Shown: piece by piece, positions 1-7,983 of the stretch | Position numbering within the stretch: the first letter of the stretch is position 1 | How the letters are laid out: each line of letters starts with the position of its first letter | Source of the DNA: Hymenobacter lapidiphilus | Lineage (GTDB): Bacteria > Bacteroidota > Bacteroidia > Cytophagales > Hymenobacteraceae | Assembly: GCF_003417065.2 (NCBI RefSeq) | Contig: NZ_QVLT01000040.1 | Span: 1-37,325, forward strand | Length of the DNA stretch: 37,325 bases | Reading direction: 5' to 3' | Position numbers and translations under genes: made by a program | The notes under the pieces: generated by a model | The model's input: the letters and a program-made list of their open reading frames with translations, nothing else | What the model was told of the DNA's origin: nothing | Databases searched by the model: none

Positions 1-519
1 CAGCGCCCCGCCGGGCCGGATGCCGGCGGCCGCCCCCACCAGCAGCAGGCCCGGCACCACGGCCCGCCAGCCCCGCCCCGGGTAACGGGTGGCCGTGTAG
101 AGCAGGGCGGCCCCGGCCAGCAGCAGCGGTACGCGGGTATAGTTGAACCAGAACCCATGTTCGAGCCAAGCCAGCCCGAACAGCAGCCCCAGCACCAAGG
201 CCCGCGGCACGGGCCGCAAATGCGGCCGCAGCAGTGGCTCCAGCACCGCCCCCACCAGCACGGTAGCCCCATAAAGCAGCCCGTAGAGCGTAAGGCCGTA
301 CCAGGGCACCAGCGGCCAGGCAGCATACAGCCAGCCCCAGAGGGCGGCGTAGCCGTGGAAGTAGAGGTACAGGTTGGCCTGTGGAACGGCGGCCGTAGTC
401 CCGCGCACCAGCCCCAGAATGGCCAGGTCGTCGTTGGTTTCGAAGTACGTGCCCAGCAGCCCGCCACTGAGCAGCAGCAGCCCCAGAGGCAGCAACAGAA
501 TCAAGAGCCGACGACGCAT
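1..519 (-). CDS. Partial polytopic membrane protein, cut by the window edge
   Basis: A frame starting at the ATG at 519 stays open for all 173 codons to base 1, so the stop lies outside the window. The product starts MRRRLLILLLPLGLLLLSGG, a basic N-terminus followed by a hydrophobic helix, and continues with about five more hydrophobic stretches rich in Leu, Trp and Tyr. Just after the first helix comes FETNDDLAILG. An acidic pair in the first extracytoplasmic loop is typical of GT-C-fold glycosyltransferases, but the fragment is too short to assign a family. It is divergent from the GT-C gene at 595, and each has the same promoter box 4 bases before its start. The long plus-strand reading frame over this stretch is an artefact: its predicted peptide is a Gln/Pro-rich low-complexity string. 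Confidence 0.72.
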   Translation of the reverse strand, partial: MRRRLLILLLPLGLLLLSGGLLGTYFETNDDLAILGLVRGTTAAVPQANLYLYFHGYAALWGWLYAAWPLVPWYGLTLYGLLYGATVLVGAVLEPLLRPHLRPVPRALVLGLLFGLAWLEHGFWFNYTRVPLLLAGAALLYTATRYPGRGWRAVVPGLLLVGAAAGIRPGGAL

Positions 520-523
520 GGGC

Positions 524-531
524 GCAAGGTA
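524..531 (-). promoter_or_regulatory. Bacteroidota-type promoter box, leaderless candidate
   Basis: Read on the minus strand this is TACCTTGC, a variant of the TAnnTTTG element of Bacteroidota promoters, followed by 4 bases (GCCC) and then the ATG. Transcription normally starts about 5-8 bases after this box, so the mRNA would begin at or within a base or two of the start codon. CCATTG lies 6 bases upstream of the box, as it also does at the thioredoxin gene near 32290. Confidence 0.4.
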
Positions 532-582
532 GCGGTACAATGGCGAATACGTGGCGGGCGCGGCCTTTCTTCCAATCACTCC

Positions 583-590
583 TACCTTGC
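583..590 (+). promoter_or_regulatory. Bacteroidota-type promoter box, leaderless candidate
   Basis: TACCTTGC, followed by GGCG and the GTG start codon at 595. It is the same octamer with the same 4-base spacing as on the opposite strand for the divergent gene, about 60 bases away. This supports GTG 595 as the start and suggests a leaderless transcript. Confidence 0.4.
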
Positions 591-594
591 GGCG

Positions 595-2268
595 GTGAAC
601 CGACTGCCTGACTCGTTGCCCCGCTGGACGCTGCTTTTCGTCGGGCTGTTTACCGGGGCCTATTTCCTGCTGACCCACGAAGGGATTTACGGCGTAGACG
701 ACTATTACTACGCCCAGCATGCCTACCAGCTGCTGCACGGCACCTTGGAGCTGGGGCCCGACCCGCAGGAGCTGCTGCACGACCCGCTACACGAGCGGTG
801 GCTGATCTTTGGACCGGTGGCAGTTTTCTTCGCGCTGTTTGGGGTCAATATTATCAGCGCCACCCTTTGGCCCCTGCTGGCCACCCTGGGCTGCGCGGGG
901 CTGATTTATGGGCTGTACGGCCGGCGCGAGCCGGTAGTAGCTGCGGCGGCCATGCTGCTACTGGGCCTGCACTACTTCACGCTCAACCTAACCAACTACC
1001 TCTATCCCGACAACATCCTCATGTTCTGGTGCCTGGCCGGGGCGGCGGCGCTGCTGCGGGGCCGCGAGCCGGGGCGGCGGGCCGGGTGGTGGGGCCTGGG
1101 CTTTGCCCTGCTCAGCTTCGCGGCCCTGCTCAGCAAGGAAACCATTACCTACTACCTGCCTTTTTACCTTGGCATGCTGGCCCTCGATGCCGTGCGCCGA
1201 CGGCATGGCCGGTTCTGGATTGTTGCTTTAACCGCGGGCACGCTGCTACTGGCGGCCTACGGAGCGTTTTATTACGTTGTTACCGATGATGTGCTGTACC
1301 GGGTGCACCTCATCGAGCAAACCAACCGGTTCCTGAGTGAGGGCAACTACCTGGTCGGGAACCGGGCTGCGCTGCTGGGCCGCGTTACGTGGCAGCCGCT
1401 GGGATTTTTCGTGGGTATCGGGCTGGGGCTGATGCTTACGTTGGCCGCCGCCGCATTGGGCCGGCCAGCCGGCACCCTGGCCCCGGGCGAGGCCACCAGT
1501 GAAGCGCCCGACCGGCGTTTCTGGCTGGCGCTGGCGGCCAGCACGCTGGCTTTTTATTGGCTCGGCAGCACCTCACTAAGCAGCTACAACCCCATCACCC
1601 TGCTCCCGCGCATGACTACGCCGCTACTGCCCCCGCTGGCCCTGGCAGCCGGTTTCGGGCTGCAGCGGCTGGTGCGGCAGGCGGGTTTGCGGGCCTTGAT
1701 GGTGGGCTTGGTGTTAGTGCTGCTGACCGCTTGGCTGCGCACGGCCGTGGCCGTAGTCTACCTGTTGCCGGGGCTGGCGCTGATGGCCGTGGGGCTAAGC
1801 TCCTGGCTGCCCCGCTGGCCCGCGGCCCTACGGCCTGGCCGGCCCGCATTGGCCGCCGTGGTGGTGGCGGTACTGGCCCTGGCGCTGGCCGTGCGACCAA
1901 CGTATTTCATGCGCAAGCCGCCGGTTTCGGCCCACGCGGCGCAGGTGCGGATGCTACGGCAGCTGGCCGGCCCGGCGGCACAGGGCACCGTGCTGGTCGA
2001 TGATTTCCTGTTCGACAATTACGCTTTCAGCTACGGCTTCCAAGCGCCCAAAAGCCTGCGCTTCCGCCGCTACTTCGCCCGCGACTCCATCCGCATCAGC
2101 CCCACGCAGCCCGCCTGGCTGCTGCTCAACCGCGCCACGCTGGCCAATGATGAGCTCACCCGCAAGCTCATCCGCTACTCGCCCGACTCGGTGCTCAGCT
2201 GGTACCCCAATCGTCGCTTGGTAGCGCGGGATGGGCTGGTGGAACTGTATGAGGTGAGGAGAGATTAG
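595..2268 (+). CDS. GT-C family membrane glycosyltransferase (ArnT/PMT-like)
   Basis: This is a 557-residue polytopic membrane protein, probably transferring a sugar from a polyprenyl-phosphate carrier to an envelope acceptor on the periplasmic side. What is seen: a first helix at about residues 11-26, then GIYGVDDYYYAQHAY with the acidic pair D35-D36 in the first loop, as in the catalytic loop of ArnT/PMT-type enzymes; about ten further hydrophobic segments; and a short soluble C-terminus from about residue 460. The frame is open back to 157, but the upstream part is low-complexity shadow coding opposite another gene. GTG 595 is therefore chosen, giving VNRLPDSLPRW directly before the first helix. 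The donor and acceptor cannot be told from sequence. Confidence 0.8.
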   Translation: MNRLPDSLPRWTLLFVGLFTGAYFLLTHEGIYGVDDYYYAQHAYQLLHGTLELGPDPQELLHDPLHERWLIFGPVAVFFALFGVNIISATLWPLLATLGCAGLIYGLYGRREPVVAAAAMLLLGLHYFTLNLTNYLYPDNILMFWCLAGAAALLRGREPGRRAGWWGLGFALLSFAALLSKETITYYLPFYLGMLALDAVRRRHGRFWIVALTAGTLLLAAYGAFYYVVTDDVLYRVHLIEQTNRFLSEGNYLVGNRAALLGRVTWQPLGFFVGIGLGLMLTLAAAALGRPAGTLAPGEATSEAPDRRFWLALAASTLAFYWLGSTSLSSYNPITLLPRMTTPLLPPLALAAGFGLQRLVRQAGLRALMVGLVLVLLTAWLRTAVAVVYLLPGLALMAVGLSSWLPRWPAALRPGRPALAAVVVAVLALALAVRPTYFMRKPPVSAHAAQVRMLRQLAGPAAQGTVLVDDFLFDNYAFSYGFQAPKSLRFRRYFARDSIRISPTQPAWLLLNRATLANDELTRKLIRYSPDSVLSWYPNRRLVARDGLVELYEVRRD

Positions 2269-2291
2269 TGGTTAGTGGTTAGCGAAGGAAC

Positions 2292-2421
2292 GTCATTCAG
2301 AGCATGCTGCGCTTAGAGCAGGGACGAAGAATCTCGCGTGAACTCGTCGCGCGGTTGTCGTTTAACGAGCTTCACGCGAGATTCTTCGTCCCTGCTCTAA
2401 GCGCAGCATGCTCTGAATGAC
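2292..2421. repeat. Long intergenic palindrome, GAAGAATCTCGCG type
   Basis: Near-perfect inverted repeat with arms of about 50 bases. The left arm begins GTCATTCAGAGCATGCTGCG and ends ...GAAGAATCTCGCGTGAA; the right arm mirrors it, ending CTCTGAATGAC. The loop is about 30 bases. It lies between the convergent GT-C and GT2 genes and could act as a two-way terminator, but there is no clear T tract. It belongs to the palindrome family scattered through the window. Confidence 0.85.
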
Positions 2422-2443
2422 AGTCCTCTTTTTCCTACCCGAA

Positions 2444-3339
2444 TCAGCCCATTACCTTAAATAGGCCCCAATCAATTACCCCAACAGCCCCTAACTCGCC
2501 CAGCAACTGGTATAGCGCGCGGGCTTCGGGGCGGCTGCGGTAGCGCAGGGCCTGGCGCAGCTCCCAGCGCACGCGCACTACCAGCGCGGCCCGCTCCTCG
2601 GGCGTCCGGCATAAGGCCAGGGCTTTGCGGCACACCACTATGGTAGAGGCCAGGTGCGGATCGTGGCGGCGGTAGCTTTTGGCCGATTTGGAGCGCGGAT
2701 GCAGGTGCTTCTGCGTACTGACGATGTCCAGGAACTGAAACTCCCAGTCGCGGCTGCGCGCACCCAGAAATCGAAGTCTTCATAGCTCAGGCTTTCGTCG
2801 TAGCCGCCCAGCGCGTCGAGCGTGGTGCGGCGCATGAGCATAGTGGGCGTGCTGATGAAGTAGCGCGCCAGCACCTCGGCAAACACCAGGCCCGAGGCGG
2901 GGTGCGGGTGCAGGCGGCCGCGGGCGTCGCGGCGGTAGTAGTGGCGCACGAAGCGGCCCGATTCGTCGAGCAGCTCGGCATCGGTGTACACCACGCCGCA
3001 ACGCGGGCCGGCCTGTTCGAAAGCCGCTACCTGCCGGGCGATGCGCTCGGGCAGCAGTACGTCGTCGGTGGCAAAATCAATTACGAACTCGCCCTTACTC
3101 AGCGCCAGCCCCCGGTTGAAGGCGCGGCAGTTGTTCTGGTTTTCGGGTAGCAGCAGCAGTTGCCAGCCAGGGTTCTGGGCGGCGTAGCGGCGCAGAATGT
3201 TGGCGCTGCCGTCGGTGCTGGCATCATCTACCAGCACCACTTCCAGGTGCGGGTAAGTCTGGGCCAGAATGGAATCCAGGGCCGCCTCCAGAAACCGGGC
3301 GTGGTTGTAGCACAGCGCAATAATGGTAACGAGGGGCAT
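2444..3339 (-). pseudogene. GT2 family glycosyltransferase, frameshifted
   Basis: A GT-A-fold family 2 glycosyltransferase, cytoplasmic, likely adding a sugar to a surface polysaccharide. The N-terminus MPLVTIIALCYNHARFLEAA, the nucleotide-binding VVLVDDASTDGS, the DFATDDVLLPE segment and the SYEDFDFWVR motif are all intact in the frame starting at the ATG at 3339. The frame is then lost near 2756. The other frame continues the family sequence (SRDWEFQFLDIVS, later VVCRKALALC) to a stop at 2444. Restoring one G at about 2756 (plus strand, ctgcg to ctggcg) rejoins both parts into about 298 residues, a normal length. As given, translation runs on in the wrong frame to 2638. Either a consensus error or a recent inactivation; the good preservation on both sides favours error. 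Confidence 0.8.
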
Positions 3340-3450
3340 TATTGGGTCAGGTAATGAAAGTCGACAGTAAATCTGAGAAGTAGCTTGTTACGAGGCCTAG
3401 TGCAAGAGCTGATTGACATACTACGCATCGCCGACGTCTGGTTACCAGTG

Positions 3451-5202
3451 TTATTTTGCGGCAGCTAGCATCTGCATGGCCTTTTCCAGTACCTCATCGC
3501 GCTTGGCGCGAATGCCCTCTTCCGTGGGCTCAACCCGCACTTGCGGCACGATACCGACGCGCTGGGTTTCCCGGCCGTCGGGGTACAGTACGCCCAGGCC
3601 CGAAAAGCGGGTAACCAGATCACCCGGCAGCGTAATCCGGGTCACATCGCCATCGGCACCAGCCGTAGTAGAGCCCATAATGGTGGCCCGAGGATTGACT
3701 TGCAGCGCCATCGCCATGTATTCTGCTAGGCTCAGCGTGACTTCGTTTACCAGCACCACTACCTTACCCAGGTAGGGCCGCGGCATGGGCTGGAGCTCCA
3801 GCGGTTTGGTTTCAACCATCCGCCCCGGATACGTCAAATCCGGCATGGTGAATTTGACGAAGGCCGTGGGCTGCGTGACAAAATAGGCGGGCAGCAGGCG
3901 AAAAACCGAAAAAGCAGGGTACGTGCGCAGATCCAGAACCATCCCCTTCGTGCCTTCCAGCGCCTGCATGGCCACCGGCACCTGCCGGGGCGTAAGCTTG
4001 CCCAAGTGCAGGTAGCCTATATTACCTGCCAGAATCTGGTAGCTACTATCCTTCGAAATCAGGGCCGGATCGAGGGGCGCTTTGGTCAGCTCTGCCCGTT
4101 GGTAGCGGGGCACCGCAAGCAGCAACGGCTGGCCGGCCCGCAATACCGCTATTTTCCCCTCCGCCGTGCTGCCCCGCAACAAGTTCTCGCCGATGGCCGC
4201 CAGTAACGCCGCCTCGTTGGAGGCCGAGAGCAAGGGCCGTTGCCGTTTGATGAGGTCGGCGACGGACACCCCATCCACACTCGTAATGACATCACCTTTC
4301 TGCAAAGGGCACTCCGCGGCCAGAATGCTGATGGTGGCCTTGGCGTAAACGGGTTTGCCGCCGACAAAGCTCACCAAGCCGGGGGTGAGATACTCGCCCC
4401 AAAGGCGGGTCAGGCCCGCGGTTTTGTCTGATAAGGTCGCATGCGTATCGTGGATGCGGGCCGTGAGCTCCAAGACGGCCAGACGGTATTCCTCGCCCGT
4501 ATTCGCGTTCAGGAAGCGCGGAATAAAGGCGGGCAACACGTTGTTCCAGTCCTCCCCGATCAGGTGCCGGTTGGGGTAGAAGTACTGGATGCTATTCCAG
4601 TAGCGAAACAGGGCCAGCAGGCGCAAACCTGCATCCGGCGTGGTTTGGCTGGCGTAGGCTTCTTCGTGAATAAAATTCGCGTTGCCAGCCGAACCGGTAG
4701 TTACGTAGTAGCCGGGCCCCTGGTGGCGGTTGTTGCGCAGCTGTTCGAGTTGCTGGCGTAGCGCTGGGCCAAGCTGCTTGGAGTCAGTGAGCCAGGCCAG
4801 ATCGGCTTGCTGCTTGGCCGGCAGCGCGGGCTGGGCCGCGCACTGGGCGCAGGCCGGTACGTCGCCCAGCCCACGGAGCCAGGTACGGAGTACTTGGTCC
4901 CGCTCGGCTACCGACTTAGCCGCCAAAACCCCGGGCAGCAGGCGAAACAGCTCCGCATCGAGGTTAAACTTGCCCGCTGCCACGGCCGGATGGTAGTACT
5001 TAACCAAGCCCCACACCTTTCCCAGCACCGTCAGATGCGCTACTTGCTGGGCGGAGAGTTGTGGGAAGCTCACGCCTGAGCCCCGGCGAAACACCGTATC
5101 ATGGGCGGCCGTTGTAAGCGAATTAAAAGGCTTCTGCGCCTGCACCCGGCCGGCCAGCGCAGTAATTAGAAGCAGGGTAAACGTCCAAGTACGAATTTTC
5201 AT
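3451..5202 (-). CDS. Exported S41 family peptidase (C-terminal processing type)
   Basis: A 583-residue protein starting MKIRTWTFTLLLITALAGRVQAQ, a signal peptide with cleavage likely after the AQA-like site at about residue 22, so it acts in the periplasm or at the surface. Residues about 50-240 are a helical N-terminal region with two Cys near CAQCAAQ. A PDZ-like segment, PLQKGDVITSVDGVSVADLI, follows at about residues 300-320. The S41 core has VVLVNEVTLSLAEYMAMAL, where S491 fits the catalytic Ser of the SxAE motif, and GSTTAGADGDVT just after it. The catalytic Lys is not obvious by eye. Domain order (N-terminal helical, PDZ, protease) resembles large Bacteroidota S41 proteins of unknown substrate. 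It is monocistronic or loosely linked to the flippase gene upstream, with a 160-base gap. Confidence 0.82.
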   Translation of the reverse strand: MKIRTWTFTLLLITALAGRVQAQKPFNSLTTAAHDTVFRRGSGVSFPQLSAQQVAHLTVLGKVWGLVKYYHPAVAAGKFNLDAELFRLLPGVLAAKSVAERDQVLRTWLRGLGDVPACAQCAAQPALPAKQQADLAWLTDSKQLGPALRQQLEQLRNNRHQGPGYYVTTGSAGNANFIHEEAYASQTTPDAGLRLLALFRYWNSIQYFYPNRHLIGEDWNNVLPAFIPRFLNANTGEEYRLAVLELTARIHDTHATLSDKTAGLTRLWGEYLTPGLVSFVGGKPVYAKATISILAAECPLQKGDVITSVDGVSVADLIKRQRPLLSASNEAALLAAIGENLLRGSTAEGKIAVLRAGQPLLLAVPRYQRAELTKAPLDPALISKDSSYQILAGNIGYLHLGKLTPRQVPVAMQALEGTKGMVLDLRTYPAFSVFRLLPAYFVTQPTAFVKFTMPDLTYPGRMVETKPLELQPMPRPYLGKVVVLVNEVTLSLAEYMAMALQVNPRATIMGSTTAGADGDVTRITLPGDLVTRFSGLGVLYPDGRETQRVGIVPQVRVEPTEEGIRAKRDEVLEKAMQMLAAAK

Positions 5203-5362
5203 GGAACGTAGTAGTAGGGTAGATGCCGTGGTCTAGCGTTTTTTTGGGGCGTTTAGACGAATGATTCGGCTAATTCTAGGCGCTGGCGAAGGCCTGCGCC
5301 CAGCCCTGTGGTGTAGTTGAGGCGGGCGACAAAGAAAACAATAAATTACTTCCACCCTCTCC

Positions 5363-6628
5363 TTACCGCCAGATATCCCGCCGGAAATACCACAGGCTCC
5401 AGAGCAGCAGCAGGCCGTAGTCGGCGGCCTGGGCCCAGGGGGCGGCCAGCAGGCCCAGGCGGGGCAGCAGCAGCACCAGCAGCAACGCATAGGCAGCTGT
5501 CGAAACGGCCTGGAACGCCACGTAGCGGCCTACCTGGGCACGGGCCGTGAGCAGAAACAGCAGTGTCCAGGTCAGAAATTTCAGCCAGTCGGCCAGCAGC
5601 TGGGGGCCGAGCAGGTAGCCGGCGGCGGCAAAGCGTGGCTCGAACAGCAAGGGCAGCAGCCAGTCGCGCGTCAGCCACAACAGCGCCAACCCTACGGCCA
5701 GCGCCGGGGCCAGCACCAGCAGCACCAGCCGCACGAAGCGCCCCTGCGCAACGGGCGAGCTGCCCAGCGCCGCCAGCCGCGGGTAGTACACCGTGCCCAG
5801 CACCGACGACACCACCATGCCGTAGTTGTCGGAGAGTTTGGCCACGGCCTGCCACAAATCGGTGGCAGCCAGCCCAAATTGTTGCACCAGCACTTCGCGC
5901 AGCACAAAGCTGACGGCCTTGGTAAACAGCAGCGTGCTCAGGGCCATCAACAAAAACCTACCCAGCCCCCGCAACGCTCCCCGGCTGATGCGGCCGCGTG
6001 GCCAGGGCAGCAGCCCCGCCCGGGCAGCCACCACGGCGGCGGGCAGCAGCAGCAGGCCCTGGGCCAGCAAATAAGCCAGCAGAGCTTGTGGCACCGGGCC
6101 ACCGCGCAGCAGCACGGCCGCCACCGCCAGCGGCCCGGCGGCGCTCAGCCCCACCGTCAGCCACACATATGTGCGGATGCGGCCGGCAGCCAGCAGTACG
6201 GCCACCGTCAGGGCGTAGCCAATCAACAGCAACAGCCCAAGGCCGAGCAGCAGCGTCTGGCCCGGCAGCAGTTTCAGCACACCTACCAGCGGGGCAGGTA
6301 ATAGTACCAGAGCCAGCAGGGCCAGCGCGCCGGCCAGCATATTCAGCAGCAGTGCGCCCCCCAGCCAGGCCCGGTAACGGCCCGAGCCGGGCCGCAGCGG
6401 AGCCAGGTATTTTACCGCCCCTACATGCGTGCCATCGTTGGGCAGCGTGGTGAACAGGGCCATCAGGTTCTGGAAATGCGCCAGCAGCGTGAGGCCGCCC
6501 GGCCCGCCATACACAGCCAGCAACTTGTTGATTACCAGCGCCCCCGCCGTGCGGGCCACCACGGCCACCCCCGAGCCCGCCGCCCCACGCACAAAGCGCC
6601 CGATAAGTATGCGGCGGGGTTCAGTCAT
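5363..6628 (-). CDS. WzxE-like polysaccharide flippase
   Basis: A 421-residue membrane protein with about 12 hydrophobic segments, consistent with a MOP-superfamily flippase moving lipid-linked saccharide repeat units across the inner membrane. The segment VYGGPGGLTLLAHFQNLMAL at about residues 40-58, followed by a GTHVGAVKYLA-like stretch, resembles the conserved GP.G...QFQN and GV.KY motifs of WzxE/O-antigen translocases. The ATG at 6628 gives MTEPRRILIGRFVRGAAGS, then the first helix. Family members are usually about 415-420 residues, so it is full length. It lies downstream of a long palindrome and in the same orientation as the acyltransferase and S41 genes, within a neighbourhood of glycosyltransferases. 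The substrate is unknown. Confidence 0.75.
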   Translation of the reverse strand: MTEPRRILIGRFVRGAAGSGVAVVARTAGALVINKLLAVYGGPGGLTLLAHFQNLMALFTTLPNDGTHVGAVKYLAPLRPGSGRYRAWLGGALLLNMLAGALALLALVLLPAPLVGVLKLLPGQTLLLGLGLLLLIGYALTVAVLLAAGRIRTYVWLTVGLSAAGPLAVAAVLLRGGPVPQALLAYLLAQGLLLLPAAVVAARAGLLPWPRGRISRGALRGLGRFLLMALSTLLFTKAVSFVLREVLVQQFGLAATDLWQAVAKLSDNYGMVVSSVLGTVYYPRLAALGSSPVAQGRFVRLVLLVLAPALAVGLALLWLTRDWLLPLLFEPRFAAAGYLLGPQLLADWLKFLTWTLLFLLTARAQVGRYVAFQAVSTAAYALLLVLLLPRLGLLAAPWAQAADYGLLLLWSLWYFRRDIWR

Positions 6629-6676
6629 TTTTTGGGTGAGAGGGTAAAGAGGTGAGGGTGTTGTGAGGGTGTAAAA

Positions 6677-6803
6677 GAACGTGTCATGCTGAGCGCAGCG
6701 CAGCGGAGTCGAAGCATCTCTACTGCAATACTAATCCCGTCGATTGAAACGAAGCGGTAGAGATGCTTCGACTCCGCTGCGCTCCGCTCAGCATGACACG
6801 TTC
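6677..6803. repeat. Long intergenic palindrome, GAAGCATCTCTAC type
   Basis: Arms begin GAACGTGTCATGCTGAGCG and contain GGAGTCGAAGCATCTCTAC; the right arm mirrors them and ends GCATGACACGTTC. The loop, about 20 bases, holds CTAATCC. The left flank is rich in GTGAG/GGGTG and the right flank is a C/T-rich tract of about 40 bases, so the element sits in a larger purine/pyrimidine mirror. Confidence 0.87.
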
Positions 6804-6834
6804 TCTTTCCCTTCTTGCCCTCTTACCTCATTTC

Positions 6835-7860
6835 CTACTCACCCAGCTCCTTGCTGAATGTCAGCTTGAGGCCCGACACCGCCCCGAGGTGGCGCTTAAA
6901 GCGCAGCAACGACTCATCGACGCCAGTGGGCAGGGCCGAAATGCCCAGATCGAGCAGACGCATGCCGCTGGCTTTCCCAAAGGCGTGCAGGCCGGCATTG
7001 AGCAGCACCATGGGGCTGAGGTGGTTGTAGGCCAGCGGGCTGGCGGGCAAAAAGTGGTACAGCACGTCGGGGCGCACTTCAATTACCACCGATACGGCCG
7101 CCCACTCACCGGCCGCGTCGCGTACCGAGAACAGTAACACCTGGCCCGGCAGCGCCCGAAACAACGCCTGCAGCTGCTCCAGGCTCATGTTCAACGGCTT
7201 GCCCTTTTCCTGGCGGCTGCGGGCAATCAGTTCGTAGGCCAGCGGCAGCAGCAACGGCGGCTCCTGCTCGAAGCGCAGCCCGTGTCGCGCGCACTTGCGC
7301 AGCCGCCGCCGCTCCGAAGGATGCAGGTAAGCCTCATAGTCACGGCTCAGGGGCAGGTAGCTGTTCATTTCGACGGGGCCAGTCTGGTAGCCCAGCCGGC
7401 CGAGCACAGTAGCCAGGCGGGCGCTGGCGGCGGGCTCGTAGGCAAAGGCGTGGGGGCGCAGCGTAAGCCGGCGCACGCCCTGCGTCCGTAGGCTGGCTTC
7501 CACGGTTGTCAGAAAGGCCTCCAGCACTGTTTCGGGCAGGGTAGGAGCGGTTTGCACGGCACCAAACGGCGCCCGGCCGGGGCTGCGGGCGGCGTGGCCA
7601 TCGGCGCTCAGATACACCGACAGCTGGGCCACGGTGTGGGTTTCGTTTTCCAGAAAAAAGTGCAGCACCTCGCCTTCGTTCCATTGCTGCAGGGCCTGGT
7701 GCACGGGCCGCAGATACAGCCAGGGCACGTAGGCCGGCGGCCGTACCGGCGCAGGCGCGAGGCCCGGCAACCGCCGCAACGTGTAGCCCGCGCCGGCCCA
7801 GGCAGGCAGTGGCAGCAGCTGGGCGGCAGCAGAAATAATGGAGGGCGAAAGCAAGGGCAA
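6835..7860 (-). CDS. GNAT/FemAB-type acyltransferase
   Basis: About 341 residues in the GNAT-superfamily Acetyltransf_6 (BioF2/FemAB-like) style, which moves acyl or aminoacyl groups, often onto cell-surface sugars or peptidoglycan precursors. The C-terminal half shows the typical pattern: NSYLPLSRDYEAYLHPSERR, a basic helix, KGKPLNMSLEQLQALF, VSVVIEVRPDVLYHFLPAS and a final LLRFKRHLGA. The frame is open upstream to 8058, but that part overlaps the divergent corA gene. Two in-frame TTG codons at 7860 and 7854 lie just below a TACTTTCG promoter box, so TTG 7860 is preferred; an ATT start downstream is also possible. The acceptor is unknown. Flippase and glycosyltransferases nearby suggest an envelope role. 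Confidence 0.65.
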   Translation of the reverse strand: MPLLSPSIISAAAQLLPLPAWAGAGYTLRRLPGLAPAPVRPPAYVPWLYLRPVHQALQQWNEGEVLHFFLENETHTVAQLSVYLSADGHAARSPGRAPFGAVQTAPTLPETVLEAFLTTVEASLRTQGVRRLTLRPHAFAYEPAASARLATVLGRLGYQTGPVEMNSYLPLSRDYEAYLHPSERRRLRKCARHGLRFEQEPPLLLPLAYELIARSRQEKGKPLNMSLEQLQALFRALPGQVLLFSVRDAAGEWAAVSVVIEVRPDVLYHFLPASPLAYNHLSPMVLLNAGLHAFGKASGMRLLDLGISALPTGVDESLLRFKRHLGAVSGLKLTFSKELGE

Positions 7861-7876
7861 AACCGAAATCAGGAGG

Positions 7877-7884
7877 CGAAAGTA
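7877..7884 (-). promoter_or_regulatory. Promoter box of the acyltransferase gene
   Basis: TACTTTCG on the minus strand, one base from TAnnTTTG. It predicts transcription from about 7871, leaving a leader of about 10-17 bases before TTG 7860 or 7854. It decides the start choice, since all upstream in-frame starts would lie outside the transcript. Confidence 0.5.
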
Positions 7885-7983
7885 CAACGATTTGCGCCGG
7901 GCATCCGCAGGGCATGGGCCAGTGCCGCACCCACTTTCCCGGCAAAATCCCGTAAACTGTTCCCGTTCTGCATTTCCTGCCCT

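Noticed and set aside
157..594. N-terminal 146 codons of the long plus-strand frame before GTG 595
   Set aside because: Gln/Pro/His-rich low-complexity text opposite a real minus-strand gene; the promoter box and first helix fix the start at 595.
2292..2421. CRISPR-like interpretation of the repeated elements
   Set aside because: Copies are single, far apart, palindromic over 100 bases or more, and have no spacers or cas genes.
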